From assembly GCA_013815585.1 (NCBI GenBank), contig JACDFU010000002.1:1-35782 (forward strand): a DNA stretch of 35,782 nt. The letters run 5' to 3'. Below the pieces are notes generated by a model that made no database searches, was not told the origin of the DNA, and saw only the letters and a program-made list of their open reading frames with translations. This DNA is from Chloroflexota bacterium. Its GTDB lineage: Bacteria; Chloroflexota; Limnocylindria; Limnocylindrales; CSP1-4. This document shows positions 19,468-26,822 of this stretch, piece by piece; position 1 is the first letter of the stretch, and every line of letters begins with the position of its first letter. The position numbers and the translations under genes are program-made.

Positions 19468-20777
19468 CTGCCTCCGAACGCTTCGAAGGGCAGCTCCCGG
19501 AGCTCCTCACCGAGCTCGTGGTGCCGCGTGCCCCCGACTACCTCGATGACATCCTCAGCCGGACCACCCGGACACGGCAGCGGCCCGCCTGGACCTTCCC
19601 AGAAAGGTGGCTTCCCATGGACGTGGTTGCACGTCGACCGCTGATCGCGCCGCCGTTCCCGTGGCGGACGGTGGCACTCCTCATCATGCTCGCTGTTGCG
19701 CTGGCGGCCGCAGTCGTCGCCGTCGGTTCGTTGCGCCAGGCGCCCGCCCCGTACGGTCCGGCCCGAAACGGCATCGTGGCCTACGGCGAGCGCGGGGACA
19801 TCTACACGCTGGATCCGTCGACCGGCACCTCGAAGGCGATCGTGACGGGCTCGCCCGATGATTTCGTTCCCGGGTTTTCACGCGACGGCAGCAAGCTTCT
19901 GTTCCTGCGGAAGTCGGAGGGCGGAAAGCAATCGCTCATGGTTGCGAACGCCGACGGCAGCGACGTTCGGGCACTGACGCCTGAGCCCGTCCGGGCGCTG
20001 GACTGGTTCGATGGGTCGCCGAACCAGGCCCAGGTGGCGTTTCAGTCCACGGTCGAGGGCAAGCCGCGAATGTCGATCGTTAACGCCGACGGGACCGGCC
20101 TGCGAACGCTTGACGTGGGCATGAGTGCGAGCGTCATGAGCTGGCGCCCACCCGACGGCAGGGAGATCATCTTCCGGGGCCAGACCACCACCTCGGACGA
20201 CCGCGTCGTGAGCGGCATCTTCGCGGTACGGCCCGACGGCACCGGCTTGCGGCCGGTGACGTCCACCAACGGACATCGCGACAACGGCTATCAGCATCCC
20301 CTGGTCTCGCCGGACGGATCGCAGGTCGTCTATACGAACTGGGAGCCGAAAGGTCCCGAGGTCCCGGCGCAGTTCGCCCTCCGCATGCACATCGTTGATA
20401 TCGATACGGGAGAGGACCGGCGATTGCTGTTTGGCAAGCCGACCGGGGATATACACGAAGGCTACGCGCTCTTCTCCCCGGATGGCAGCAAGCTGCTGTT
20501 CCAGCAGTTGCAGTTCACCGCCGAACCCGAGGGCTCCTTTCAGCTCGTGGTCGCACCCGCCGATGGGGGCGGACCCGGCGTCCCTATCGGCCCCCGGCTG
20601 GTAAAGGGGCCCACCGATCCAGGAGTGGGCTACGACTTCTCTCCCGATGGGTCCAAGGTCATCGCCAGCTACACCAGGGATCAGGAGGTACGCCTGATCG
20701 ACGTGACGGGCGGCGAGGGCGACGTCGTGCCATGGGGCACGAAGGATCTCCCTGCCTGGCAGCGCCTGGCTCTATAG
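19464..20777 (+). CDS. Membrane-anchored PD40/TolB-like beta-propeller protein
   Basis: This 437-residue protein starts with about 65 cytoplasmic residues (MTASERFEGQLPELLTELV), then one transmembrane helix (TVALLIMLAVALAAAVVAVGSL). A large outer domain carries several PD40/WD40-like blades: FSRDGSKLLFLRK, VSPDGSQVVYTN, FSPDGSKLLFQQ and FSPDGSKVIASY. It is coupled by ATGA overlap to the ECF sigma remnant, so it is probably that sigma factor's membrane sensor or anti-sigma-like partner. The N-terminal stretch would be the sigma contact. With the sigma gene broken, it may be an orphan. The propeller could bind peptides, sugars or envelope polymers; the ligand is unknown. Confidence 0.75.
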   Translation: MTASERFEGQLPELLTELVVPRAPDYLDDILSRTTRTRQRPAWTFPERWLPMDVVARRPLIAPPFPWRTVALLIMLAVALAAAVVAVGSLRQAPAPYGPARNGIVAYGERGDIYTLDPSTGTSKAIVTGSPDDFVPGFSRDGSKLLFLRKSEGGKQSLMVANADGSDVRALTPEPVRALDWFDGSPNQAQVAFQSTVEGKPRMSIVNADGTGLRTLDVGMSASVMSWRPPDGREIIFRGQTTTSDDRVVSGIFAVRPDGTGLRPVTSTNGHRDNGYQHPLVSPDGSQVVYTNWEPKGPEVPAQFALRMHIVDIDTGEDRRLLFGKPTGDIHEGYALFSPDGSKLLFQQLQFTAEPEGSFQLVVAPADGGGPGVPIGPRLVKGPTDPGVGYDFSPDGSKVIASYTRDQEVRLIDVTGGEGDVVPWGTKDLPAWQRLAL

Positions 20778-20798
20778 GCCAGCCCAGCTCACTCCCAC

Positions 20799-20841
20799 GC
20801 GCCGCGACCTGCCCCGGGGGCGGTCGCGGCGCTTCGTTTTT
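20799..20841 (+). terminator. Rho-independent terminator
   Basis: Perfect 11-bp arms gcgccgcgacc and ggtcgcggcgc around a short GC-rich loop are followed by ttcgttttt. It lies just after the PD40 gene and just before the stop of the convergent GNAT gene, so it may serve both directions. Confidence 0.85.
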
Positions 20842-21368
20842 CAATCGTCCGGAAAGGCCGGAGGAAAGCGGGCGACACCGCGAATAGTCGGCTCCCAGGC
20901 AGGCAGTCGCAGCGCCATCCAGTTGAGGTCCGGCCACGGTCGCGGCGGCTCGATGCCGATGGTTCGGGCCGGCGCAAAGCCGAATCGCGGGTAGTAGGAC
21001 GCGTGGCCGAGCAGGCACAGGAGGGGCTGCTGCCGTTTCCTGGCGAGCTCGATCGCAGCGCGCATGAGCGCGCTTCCCACACCCTGACGCTGCAAGCCTG
21101 GGAGGACGGCCACCGGGCCGACCATCCAGATCCGGCGCAGGAGCTGGCCGTCGTCCGCGAACAGGTCGCCTTCGCTCAGGAGGAGATGACCCACGATCTG
21201 GCGGCCGGTCTCTGCGACGAGCGAGCCTCCCTCGATCCAGCGGTCCGTACCGCGGATGCCGTCCACGATCCGGCCTTCGATCGGTTCACCGAACGCGGCA
21301 TCATTCAGTGCCCTGACGACGGCCGCTTCTTCAGGCCGCTCGGGGCGGATCGTCAGTGACTCAAGCAC
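20841..21368 (-). CDS. GNAT family N-acetyltransferase (YhbS-like)
   Basis: This 175-residue protein is a single GNAT fold that transfers acetyl from acetyl-CoA to an amine. It begins LTIRPERPEEAAVVRALNDAAFG. The acetyl-CoA-binding motif A reads VGPVAVLPGLQRQGVGSALMRAAIELAR. The stretch LLGHASYYPRFGFAPA is typical of the YhbS-like subgroup. The start is GTG at 21368, only 3 bp after the stop of the M20 peptidase gene, so it is the last gene of that minus-strand operon. The acceptor is unknown; neighbouring dipeptidase suggests an amino-acid or peptide substrate, which is only a guess. Confidence 0.85.
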   Translation of the reverse strand: MLESLTIRPERPEEAAVVRALNDAAFGEPIEGRIVDGIRGTDRWIEGGSLVAETGRQIVGHLLLSEGDLFADDGQLLRRIWMVGPVAVLPGLQRQGVGSALMRAAIELARKRQQPLLCLLGHASYYPRFGFAPARTIGIEPPRPWPDLNWMALRLPAWEPTIRGVARFPPAFPDD

Positions 21369-21371
21369 GAC

Positions 21372-22751
21372 CTAATCCAACGCGGCGAACTCGTCCAGGA
21401 AGCGGGCGGTGATGCGAGCCGCAATGGCGGCATCCGAGAGACGGTAGTTCTCGTTGGGCGCGTGGGCCATGCAATCGGTCCGCCCGGCGCCGAGGCTGAC
21501 GTTGGGGACATCGTCGCGGCTGCAGACCTCCCACATCGGCGCGCTGCCCGGCATGGAGGGCGAGATCATCGCCTGCTGACGGAGCACCGCCTCGGACGCG
21601 GCTCGGGCCGCACGCACCACGGGATGTTCCATCGACGTCCACCAGGCTCGAGTGCTGTCGATGTGCTGAATCTGCACGTCGTCGAATCCCCTGCGGTCAA
21701 GGTGGGCGCGGAGGGCCGCCTCCACGCGCTCGGGCGATTGGTCGGGCACCAGCCTGAAGTCGAGTCGAGCCCGGGCCTCCGCAGGCACCACGTTCTTCGT
21801 GCCCGGCCCGGTGTAGCCGGCCCAGATTGCCTGGATGTTGGCGGTCGGCTCGAAGGCGATCGCCTCGAGGGCGTCGGCGCCTTGTCGGCCCATGAGGAAA
21901 TGCGCGGCGCCATACGCCGAGCGGAGCTCGTCGAGGTCGTCGGTCGGCAGGGCCCGGACGTGCGCCCTGTCCGCTTCGCCGGGCTCGCGGACGTCGTCCA
22001 GGAAGCCGTCGAGCGCGACCGCACCGCGGGTGTCGCGCAAGGTCGCCAGGGCAGCAACGAGGCGGGCCGCCGAGTTCTCAATGACGGACGCCACCGAGGA
22101 GTGCACATCCGAACGGAGGGTCCGAACAAGGAGCTCAACCATGAGGATGCCCCTGACGCCGCAGTCCAGGAAGGGACGATCGGTCGGGTCGATGCCGCCG
22201 CCCTCGATGAGTGCAGCATCGGCGCGACGCAACTCGCGCCTGGTGTCCAGGAGCGGTCCGATGTTCTTGCTGCCGCTCTCCTCCTCACCCTCGACGAGGA
22301 AACGGACGCGGCAGGGCAGTGCTCCGGCCGTGGCGAGGTAGGCCTCCACTCCCCAGATCCGTGCCATGAGCTCGCCCTTGTTGTCAGTGGCGCCACGCGC
22401 ATAGAGCCGGCCCTCGCGGATCACTGGCTCGTAGGGCGGCGACTCCCACAGCTCGAGCGGATGCGCGGGCTGCACGTCGTAGTGCTGGACCAAATTCACC
22501 GTCCGTGGCCCCTCGCCGATCTCCCCGACGACGAGCGGCGGTACGTCCGCACTGTCCGGGAGCGTCACGATCTCCACCCTGGCCCCCAACCGCCGGAGGC
22601 GTTCGGCTGTCCAGCCAGCGGCGCCGAGCAGTGCCTCCGGGTTCGTGGCCTCTGAAGGGAACCGGCAGAGCTCGATCAGCTCGTCCGTCCAAGTCGGAAG
22701 ACGATCCTGCACGTATCGGTCCAGCGCGGCGAAATCAGTCATCTGCGACAT
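21372..22751 (-). CDS. M20 family metallo-dipeptidase
   Basis: This is a cytoplasmic zinc dipeptidase or related deacylase of 459 residues from ATG 22751 (MSQMTDF); ATG 22742 is equally possible, and the track's GTG/other start further out adds an unconserved stretch. Metal and catalytic motifs are in order: LVQHYDVQP, ARGATDNKGELMA, VEGEEESGS with the catalytic Glu, ALIEGGG where many relatives have Asp, and near the end MAHAPNENYRLSD with the last His ligand. The middle has the dimerisation insert (SDVHSSVASVIENSAARL). It shares an operon with a GNAT gene 3 bp downstream and follows the UbiA gene after about 68 bp. Carnosinase-like or succinyl-diaminopimelate-desuccinylase-like alternatives exist. 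Confidence 0.9.
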   Translation of the reverse strand: MSQMTDFAALDRYVQDRLPTWTDELIELCRFPSEATNPEALLGAAGWTAERLRRLGARVEIVTLPDSADVPPLVVGEIGEGPRTVNLVQHYDVQPAHPLELWESPPYEPVIREGRLYARGATDNKGELMARIWGVEAYLATAGALPCRVRFLVEGEEESGSKNIGPLLDTRRELRRADAALIEGGGIDPTDRPFLDCGVRGILMVELLVRTLRSDVHSSVASVIENSAARLVAALATLRDTRGAVALDGFLDDVREPGEADRAHVRALPTDDLDELRSAYGAAHFLMGRQGADALEAIAFEPTANIQAIWAGYTGPGTKNVVPAEARARLDFRLVPDQSPERVEAALRAHLDRRGFDDVQIQHIDSTRAWWTSMEHPVVRAARAASEAVLRQQAMISPSMPGSAPMWEVCSRDDVPNVSLGAGRTDCMAHAPNENYRLSDAAIAARITARFLDEFAALD

Positions 22752-22819
22752 ACTCCCACGCGGATAGGGCCTGCGCAGAGCCGGCACCGCCCGGCGTCCG
22801 GCACAGACCGGCCCGTGGT

Positions 22820-24253
22820 CTAGCGGAGGAAGAGCGGCACCGACGGAGCGAGGGCGGCACCCAGGAGGACGACGACGTAGGCGAGCAGCAGCAGGCCCCC
22901 CACGTAGAGGTGAAGCTTGACGTTGACACCCAGGAAGGCCATCAGGCCATACGGCTGGTCGTAGTACTGCTGGAGCCCGCCGTAGACACGACGCACGAGC
23001 GGCAGCGCCACCAGCGCCGCCAGGGCCGGAATCGGCAGGACTCCCGCGATCACCCCGCCCAGCACGATCCCGAACGCGGCCAAAGCGGCGACCAGGTACC
23101 CGTTCACGACCAACTCACGCGGCCAGCGGACCGGCAAGGTGCGCTTCCCGGCGGCCGCGTCGCCGCGACGGTCGGGGACCTCGTTCACGTACAGCACCAG
23201 GGCGATGAGGATCGCGACGGGCAGGGAGGCAATCACTGCCTCGGCCGAGGTTGTGCCCAGCGTCTGCACGACGTACGCGCCGAGCAGCATCATCGGCCCG
23301 AATCCCACTGCCACGGCAATCTCGCCCAGCCCCCGGTAGACGAATTTCAGCGGCGGCGCCGTGTAGCCGAAGCTCACGACCATGCCGACCGCGCCGATCA
23401 CCAGCAGCGGTACCGAGAAGCGCGTGGCCAGTAGGTACAGGCCCACCGCGGCTGCCAGCAGATAGAAGCCCAGGGAGATCCGCTTCATGCCCTGGAGCGA
23501 GACAAGCCCGTACTGGATGACGCGCGAGCCGCCGCTGAACTGGGTCGGGTTGACGTTCGCCTCGTCGGCGCCGCTTTGGGTGTCGAAGACGTCGTTGGCC
23601 ACATTGAGCCCAAGGTGCACGGCCGAGGCACCGATGAGCGTCGCGATCGCGGACGGCAGGTCGAAAAAGCCCTTGCTCGCTGCGATCAGGATGCCGAGCA
23701 GGACCGGCACCAGGGTGGCCGACAGGAACGGCAGCCGCGTCGCCCGGAGGGCCAGCCAGCCGCGAGAGAGGCGCGGCCCCACGGTGCGGCCGGCTCGCTC
23801 GGAGAGTTGCTGGAAGTAGCGGCGCGACTGGCCCACGCCCCGCTCGGAGTACTCGACGAAGTGCATCTCCGCCTCGTCCCAGCCCCAGGCACGCTCGGCG
23901 ACCATGGTCAGCGCCCCCGCGGGCGCCGGGCGCTCGGTGGCGGGGTCAGGCGCCAGCCGGCCCCAGACCGTCACGTGGCGGCGCTCGTCGTAGCCGATGC
24001 CCGGCAGCGGACGGATGTGGCTTCCGGTGAGCGAGATGGCGGCATCGGTCGGCACCGCGAGCCCGGCCGGCGGGAAGAAACCAGCCTTGCCAGCTGCGGG
24101 ATCGATCGCCGCCTCGACCGCAACGCTGACGGGGTAGCCGTCCGCCTCGACCCAGGTGAGGATGTGGAAGGGATACGTGGCGAGCTTGGCCAGCCCCGTT
24201 CGGGTGTCCATCATGGTTGGGGAGTCCGTGGGCGTACGTGCGTCCATGGTCAT
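22820..24253 (-). CDS. Fusion of a split-barrel (PNPOx-like) domain with a UbiA prenyltransferase
   Basis: The 477-residue protein has two parts. Residues about 20-160 read as a flavin/PNPOx-like split barrel (KLATYPFHILTWVEADGYPVSVAVEA, then HVTVWGRLAPD). From about residue 175 onward it is a UbiA-type membrane prenyltransferase with eight to nine hydrophobic segments. The first Asp-rich motif is LNVANDVFDTQSGADEAN and the second is YVNEVPDRRGDAAAGKRTLPV, both closest to MenA. MenA attaches a polyprenyl chain to 1,4-dihydroxy-2-naphthoate for menaquinone. The ATG overlaps the stop of the upstream PNPOx gene (ATGA). The fused N-terminal domain is unusual and may act on the quinone ring or bind flavin or F420. 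No other men genes are nearby. Confidence 0.85.
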   Translation of the reverse strand: MTMDARTPTDSPTMMDTRTGLAKLATYPFHILTWVEADGYPVSVAVEAAIDPAAGKAGFFPPAGLAVPTDAAISLTGSHIRPLPGIGYDERRHVTVWGRLAPDPATERPAPAGALTMVAERAWGWDEAEMHFVEYSERGVGQSRRYFQQLSERAGRTVGPRLSRGWLALRATRLPFLSATLVPVLLGILIAASKGFFDLPSAIATLIGASAVHLGLNVANDVFDTQSGADEANVNPTQFSGGSRVIQYGLVSLQGMKRISLGFYLLAAAVGLYLLATRFSVPLLVIGAVGMVVSFGYTAPPLKFVYRGLGEIAVAVGFGPMMLLGAYVVQTLGTTSAEAVIASLPVAILIALVLYVNEVPDRRGDAAAGKRTLPVRWPRELVVNGYLVAALAAFGIVLGGVIAGVLPIPALAALVALPLVRRVYGGLQQYYDQPYGLMAFLGVNVKLHLYVGGLLLLAYVVVLLGAALAPSVPLFLR

Positions 24254-24795
24254 GCCGCCTCGGCCGCGGCAATGACCTGCGGGATCTCGTCGGATCGCCC
24301 GTTGGCCCAGTAGAGCACCCGGCGCGGCACTATCTCGATGAGCGACCGCTCGAAGAAGAGCGGCATGCCCACACGTTGCTTGTAGTAGACCATGATCGCG
24401 GGCTCCTTGGCCCGCCAGATCGGCAGCATCCGCTCCCAGTCGACATGCGGGTCGTCCTCGATCACGCGAGCATCGCCCTGGATCGTGGCCCGGTCGATCC
24501 GGCCGCCCGTGGCCGCAGGGTCGGTGATGGAGATCGAGACGCGCGGGTTGCGCTTCAAGTGCTCGACCTTTCGCGAGAAGAGCACGCTCGAGGTCATGAA
24601 GAGCTTCTCCCCGTCCCAGAGCGGGATCAGGGGATAGGTGATCGGTCGGCCGTCGTCTCGGACGACGGTGAGTTCAGCGACGAGCGCGGCCTGGATGAGT
24701 TCCTGAACCGGCTCCGGTACCCAGCTCACGAGAGCCTCCATCGAGCTTGCGTGCTTCGCTATCGTGCTCACGCTTGGTAGCACGTTTTCAATCAT
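24250..24795 (-). CDS. Pyridoxamine 5'-phosphate oxidase-fold protein
   Basis: This 181-residue protein (163 if started at ATG 24741, MEALVSW) has the split-barrel fold used by FMN- or F420-dependent oxidoreductases and heme-degrading relatives. Recognisable text is ELTVVRDDGRPITYPLIPLWDGEKLFMTSS, LFSRKVEHLKRNPRVSISITD and ATIQGDARVIEDD, matching the PNPOx superfamily. It is co-translated with the UbiA fusion. The pairing of a free split-barrel protein with a UbiA that also carries one suggests a shared substrate, possibly a quinone or aromatic prenyl product. The upstream ATG 24795 overlaps an inverted repeat that might be an operator, which favours the shorter start. Confidence 0.8.
   Translation of the reverse strand: MIENVLPSVSTIAKHASSMEALVSWVPEPVQELIQAALVAELTVVRDDGRPITYPLIPLWDGEKLFMTSSVLFSRKVEHLKRNPRVSISITDPAATGGRIDRATIQGDARVIEDDPHVDWERMLPIWRAKEPAIMVYYKQRVGMPLFFERSLIEIVPRRVLYWANGRSDEIPQVIAAAEAA
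24763..24784 (-). repeat. Inverted repeat at the 5' end of the PNPOx gene, possible operator
   Basis: CGTGCT, 10 nt, AGCACG is a perfect 6-bp inverted repeat. If the gene starts at ATG 24741 it lies 22-43 bp upstream of the start, where an operator is expected. If the start is 24795 it is coding. Confidence 0.35.
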
Positions 24796-24859
24796 ACCTT
24801 CGCGCGCCGGGGCCTGCCGGATGAGGGAGAGGTCCGCTTGGGCGGGGCGGGCCGACCCT

Positions 24860-24891
24860 TGATGACAGTAGTGTCATCACGAGCGACGGGG
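24860..24891 (+). promoter_or_regulatory. Palindromic operator, copy 1
   Basis: TGATGACA-gtag-TGTCATCA is a perfect 8-bp inverted repeat with a 4-bp centre, followed by cgagcgacgggg. The same right arm plus tail (20 bp) recurs in copy 2. The form is typical of operators for dimeric TetR- or GntR-type regulators. Confidence 0.8.
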
Positions 24892-24923
24892 AGAAGGCGC
24901 CGGCCTCCCTCGGCAGCCGCACC

Positions 24924-24955
24924 TGATGACATGACTGTCATCACGAGCGACGGGG
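24924..24955 (+). promoter_or_regulatory. Palindromic operator, copy 2
   Basis: TGATGACA-tgac-TGTCATCA is followed by the same cgagcgacgggg tail as copy 1. Both arms are identical to copy 1 and only the 4-bp centre differs. The distance between copies is 64 bp, about six helical turns. It ends roughly 50-60 bp before the ABC ATPase start. Confidence 0.8.
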
Positions 24956-24991
24956 CAGCGGCTCGCGAGCGGGTTCGCGAGGCTGCTGCGC

Positions 24992-24997
24992 TACCAT
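24992..24997 (+). promoter_or_regulatory. -10-like box TACCAT of the ABC exporter operon
   Basis: TACCAT is followed by exactly 6 nt and ATG at 25004, which predicts a leaderless mRNA starting at the A of ATG. No -35 consensus is seen. Confidence 0.45.
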
Positions 24998-25003
24998 CGG
25001 GCC

Positions 25004-25978
25004 ATGTCCCAGGACCCGGCCCCCTCGCTCATCCATGCCCGCGGATTGACGAAGCGCTTCGGCGATCTTCTGGCCGTCGACGGGGTCGATTTCGACGTGG
25101 CGCCCGGCGAGGCCTTCGGCTTTCTTGGTCCCAACGGCGCCGGCAAGACGTCGACGATGCGGATGATCGCCTGCGTCTCCCCGGCCACCGAGGGAACACT
25201 CCGGGTGTTCGACATGGAACCCGCGGCGCATGGCGCGCAGATCCGGGCCAGGCTGGGGGTGGTGCCCCAGGCAGACACCCTCGACGTACAGCTCTCCGTC
25301 AGGGAGAACCTGCTCATCTACGGGCGCTACTTCGACCTGCCGTATGCGAAGGCGCGCGAGCGCGCGGTGGAGCTGCTGGAATTCGTCCAGCTGGCCGAGC
25401 GTGCTGACGACGAGGTCGAGCCGCTCTCCGGCGGCATGAAGCGGCGCCTGACGATTGCCCGGGCACTGATCAACGAGCCCAGCCTGCTGCTGCTCGACGA
25501 GCCGACCACGGGCCTGGATCCGCAGGCCCGCCACCTGGTATGGGACCGGCTCTATCGCCTCAAGCAGCGTGGTGTGACGCTGGTGCTCACGACTCACTAC
25601 ATGGATGAGGCCGAGCAGCTCTGCGACCGGCTGGTGGTGATGGACAAGGCGAGGATCGTGGCGGAGGGCTCGCCGCGGGAGCTCATCGGTCGATACGCGA
25701 CCAAGGAGGTCCTCGAGCTGCGCTTCCCGACGGACGCCGACGAGTCAGGCGACGGCCACCTCGACGGAAAGCTCGACGGCCAACTCGACGGGAAGCTCGA
25801 TGGCCTCGCGGAGCGGGTCGAGCACTTGCCCGATCGGCTGCTGCTCTATACCGCCGACGGCGACGCCGCGGTGACTGCGATCCATGAACGCGGGCTACGG
25901 CCGGAGAGTGTCCTCGTCCGGCGTAGCACCCTCGAGGACGTCTTCCTCCGGCTCACCGGCCGCACCCTCGTCGACTGA
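25004..25978 (+). CDS. ABC exporter ATP-binding protein (DrrA/NodI type)
   Basis: This 324-residue ATPase powers the two membrane proteins encoded next. Walker A is GPNGAGKTST near residue 45, the Q-loop is in LGVVPQADTLD, the ABC signature is LSGGMKRRL near residue 142, and Walker B is LLLLDEPTTGLDP, followed by the H-loop LVLTTHYMDEAEQL. The C-terminal extension of about 90 residues resembles DrrA-like regulatory domains. It contains a curious four-residue tandem repeat (DGHL DGKL DGQL DGKL DGLA) encoded by 12-bp units at 25751-25810. Family members export drugs, polyketides, lipids or carbohydrates; the substrate is unknown. Two palindromic operators and a -10 box lie upstream. Confidence 0.95.
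   Translation: MSQDPAPSLIHARGLTKRFGDLLAVDGVDFDVAPGEAFGFLGPNGAGKTSTMRMIACVSPATEGTLRVFDMEPAAHGAQIRARLGVVPQADTLDVQLSVRENLLIYGRYFDLPYAKARERAVELLEFVQLAERADDEVEPLSGGMKRRLTIARALINEPSLLLLDEPTTGLDPQARHLVWDRLYRLKQRGVTLVLTTHYMDEAEQLCDRLVVMDKARIVAEGSPRELIGRYATKEVLELRFPTDADESGDGHLDGKLDGQLDGKLDGLAERVEHLPDRLLLYTADGDAAVTAIHERGLRPESVLVRRSTLEDVFLRLTGRTLVD
25751..25810 (+). repeat. 12-bp tandem repeat inside the ABC ATPase gene
   Basis: Five 12-bp units begin gacgg or gatgg and mostly end ctc. They encode DGHL, DGKL, DGQL, DGKL and DGLA between the ATPase core and the C-terminal domain. Units two and four and units one and three resemble each other most, suggesting duplication of a 24-bp pair. Confidence 0.8.
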
Positions 25979-26007
25979 CCTCCACCGAAAGCGACGGAGA
26001 CGACACC

Positions 26008-26820
26008 GTGACCGTGGTGGCCGCGCAACCGCGCGAGCACTCGTATCGCCGGGGCGTCCCGGGGCTCCGCGTCCTCGAGCGCAACCTGGCCGTCTACCGG
26101 CGGACCTGGCGCGGCACGCTCTTCATCACGTTCCTCTCACCGATCCTGTACCTGGCCGCGATGGGCCTGGGTCTGGGCGCGTTCGTGGACAGCCAGGGCT
26201 CGCTGCTCGAGGGCGTGCCCTACCTCGCGTTCCTGGCGCCGGGAATGCTCGCGGCGCAGGCGATGAACACCGCGACCTTCGAGTCGACCTACCCGGTCAT
26301 GAGCTCGATCCTCTGGCAGAAGACCTACCTGGGGATGCTGGCCACCCCGATCCGGACGCGCGACATCCTCATCGGCCACCTCCTCTTCGTAGGCCTCCGT
26401 CTCCTCCTGGTCGCGTCGGTCTTCGTTGGCGTGATGGTCGCCTTTGGCGCCGGCCGCTTGCCCCTGATCCTGCTGGGCGTCCCGGCCGCCATGCTCACCG
26501 GCCTGGCCTTCGCAGCGCCGATCACCGCCTTCGCCGCGAGCCAGAAGAACGACAGTGGCTTCGCCGCGCTCTTTCGATTCGTGATCACGCCCCTGTTCCT
26601 CTTCAGTGGCACGTTCTTCCCCATCGACCGGCTGCCTGAATACCTCCAGCCCGTGGCCTGGCTGACGCCGCTCTTCCACGGCGTCGAGCTGGCGCGTGGC
26701 CTTTCTCTCGATCGGCTGGATCCGACGGCCGGCCTTGCCCATGTTGCCGTGCTGCTGGCCTACGCCATCGGCGGTGCCATTGCGGCCGACATTCTCCTGC
26801 GGCGCAGGCTGGCGAGCTGA
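26008..26820 (+). CDS. ABC-2 type exporter permease, first subunit
   Basis: This 270-residue protein has six hydrophobic segments in the ABC-2 pattern. It starts with an amphipathic stretch (LRVLERNLAVYRRTWRGTLFITFLSPILYLAAMGLG), then YLAFLAPGMLAAQAMN. Later come LLFVGLRLLLVASVFVGVMVAF and the conserved block FRFVITPLFLFSGTFFPIDRLPEYLQPVAWLTPLFHGVELARG, which is diagnostic of NodJ/DrrB-type permeases. The start is GTG at 26008 with ggaga 7 nt upstream. It follows the ATPase by 29 bp and precedes a second permease by 2 bp, so the transporter is probably a heterodimeric channel. Confidence 0.93.
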   Translation: MTVVAAQPREHSYRRGVPGLRVLERNLAVYRRTWRGTLFITFLSPILYLAAMGLGLGAFVDSQGSLLEGVPYLAFLAPGMLAAQAMNTATFESTYPVMSSILWQKTYLGMLATPIRTRDILIGHLLFVGLRLLLVASVFVGVMVAFGAGRLPLILLGVPAAMLTGLAFAAPITAFAASQKNDSGFAALFRFVITPLFLFSGTFFPIDRLPEYLQPVAWLTPLFHGVELARGLSLDRLDPTAGLAHVAVLLAYAIGGAIAADILLRRRLAS

Positions 26821-26822
26821 CC

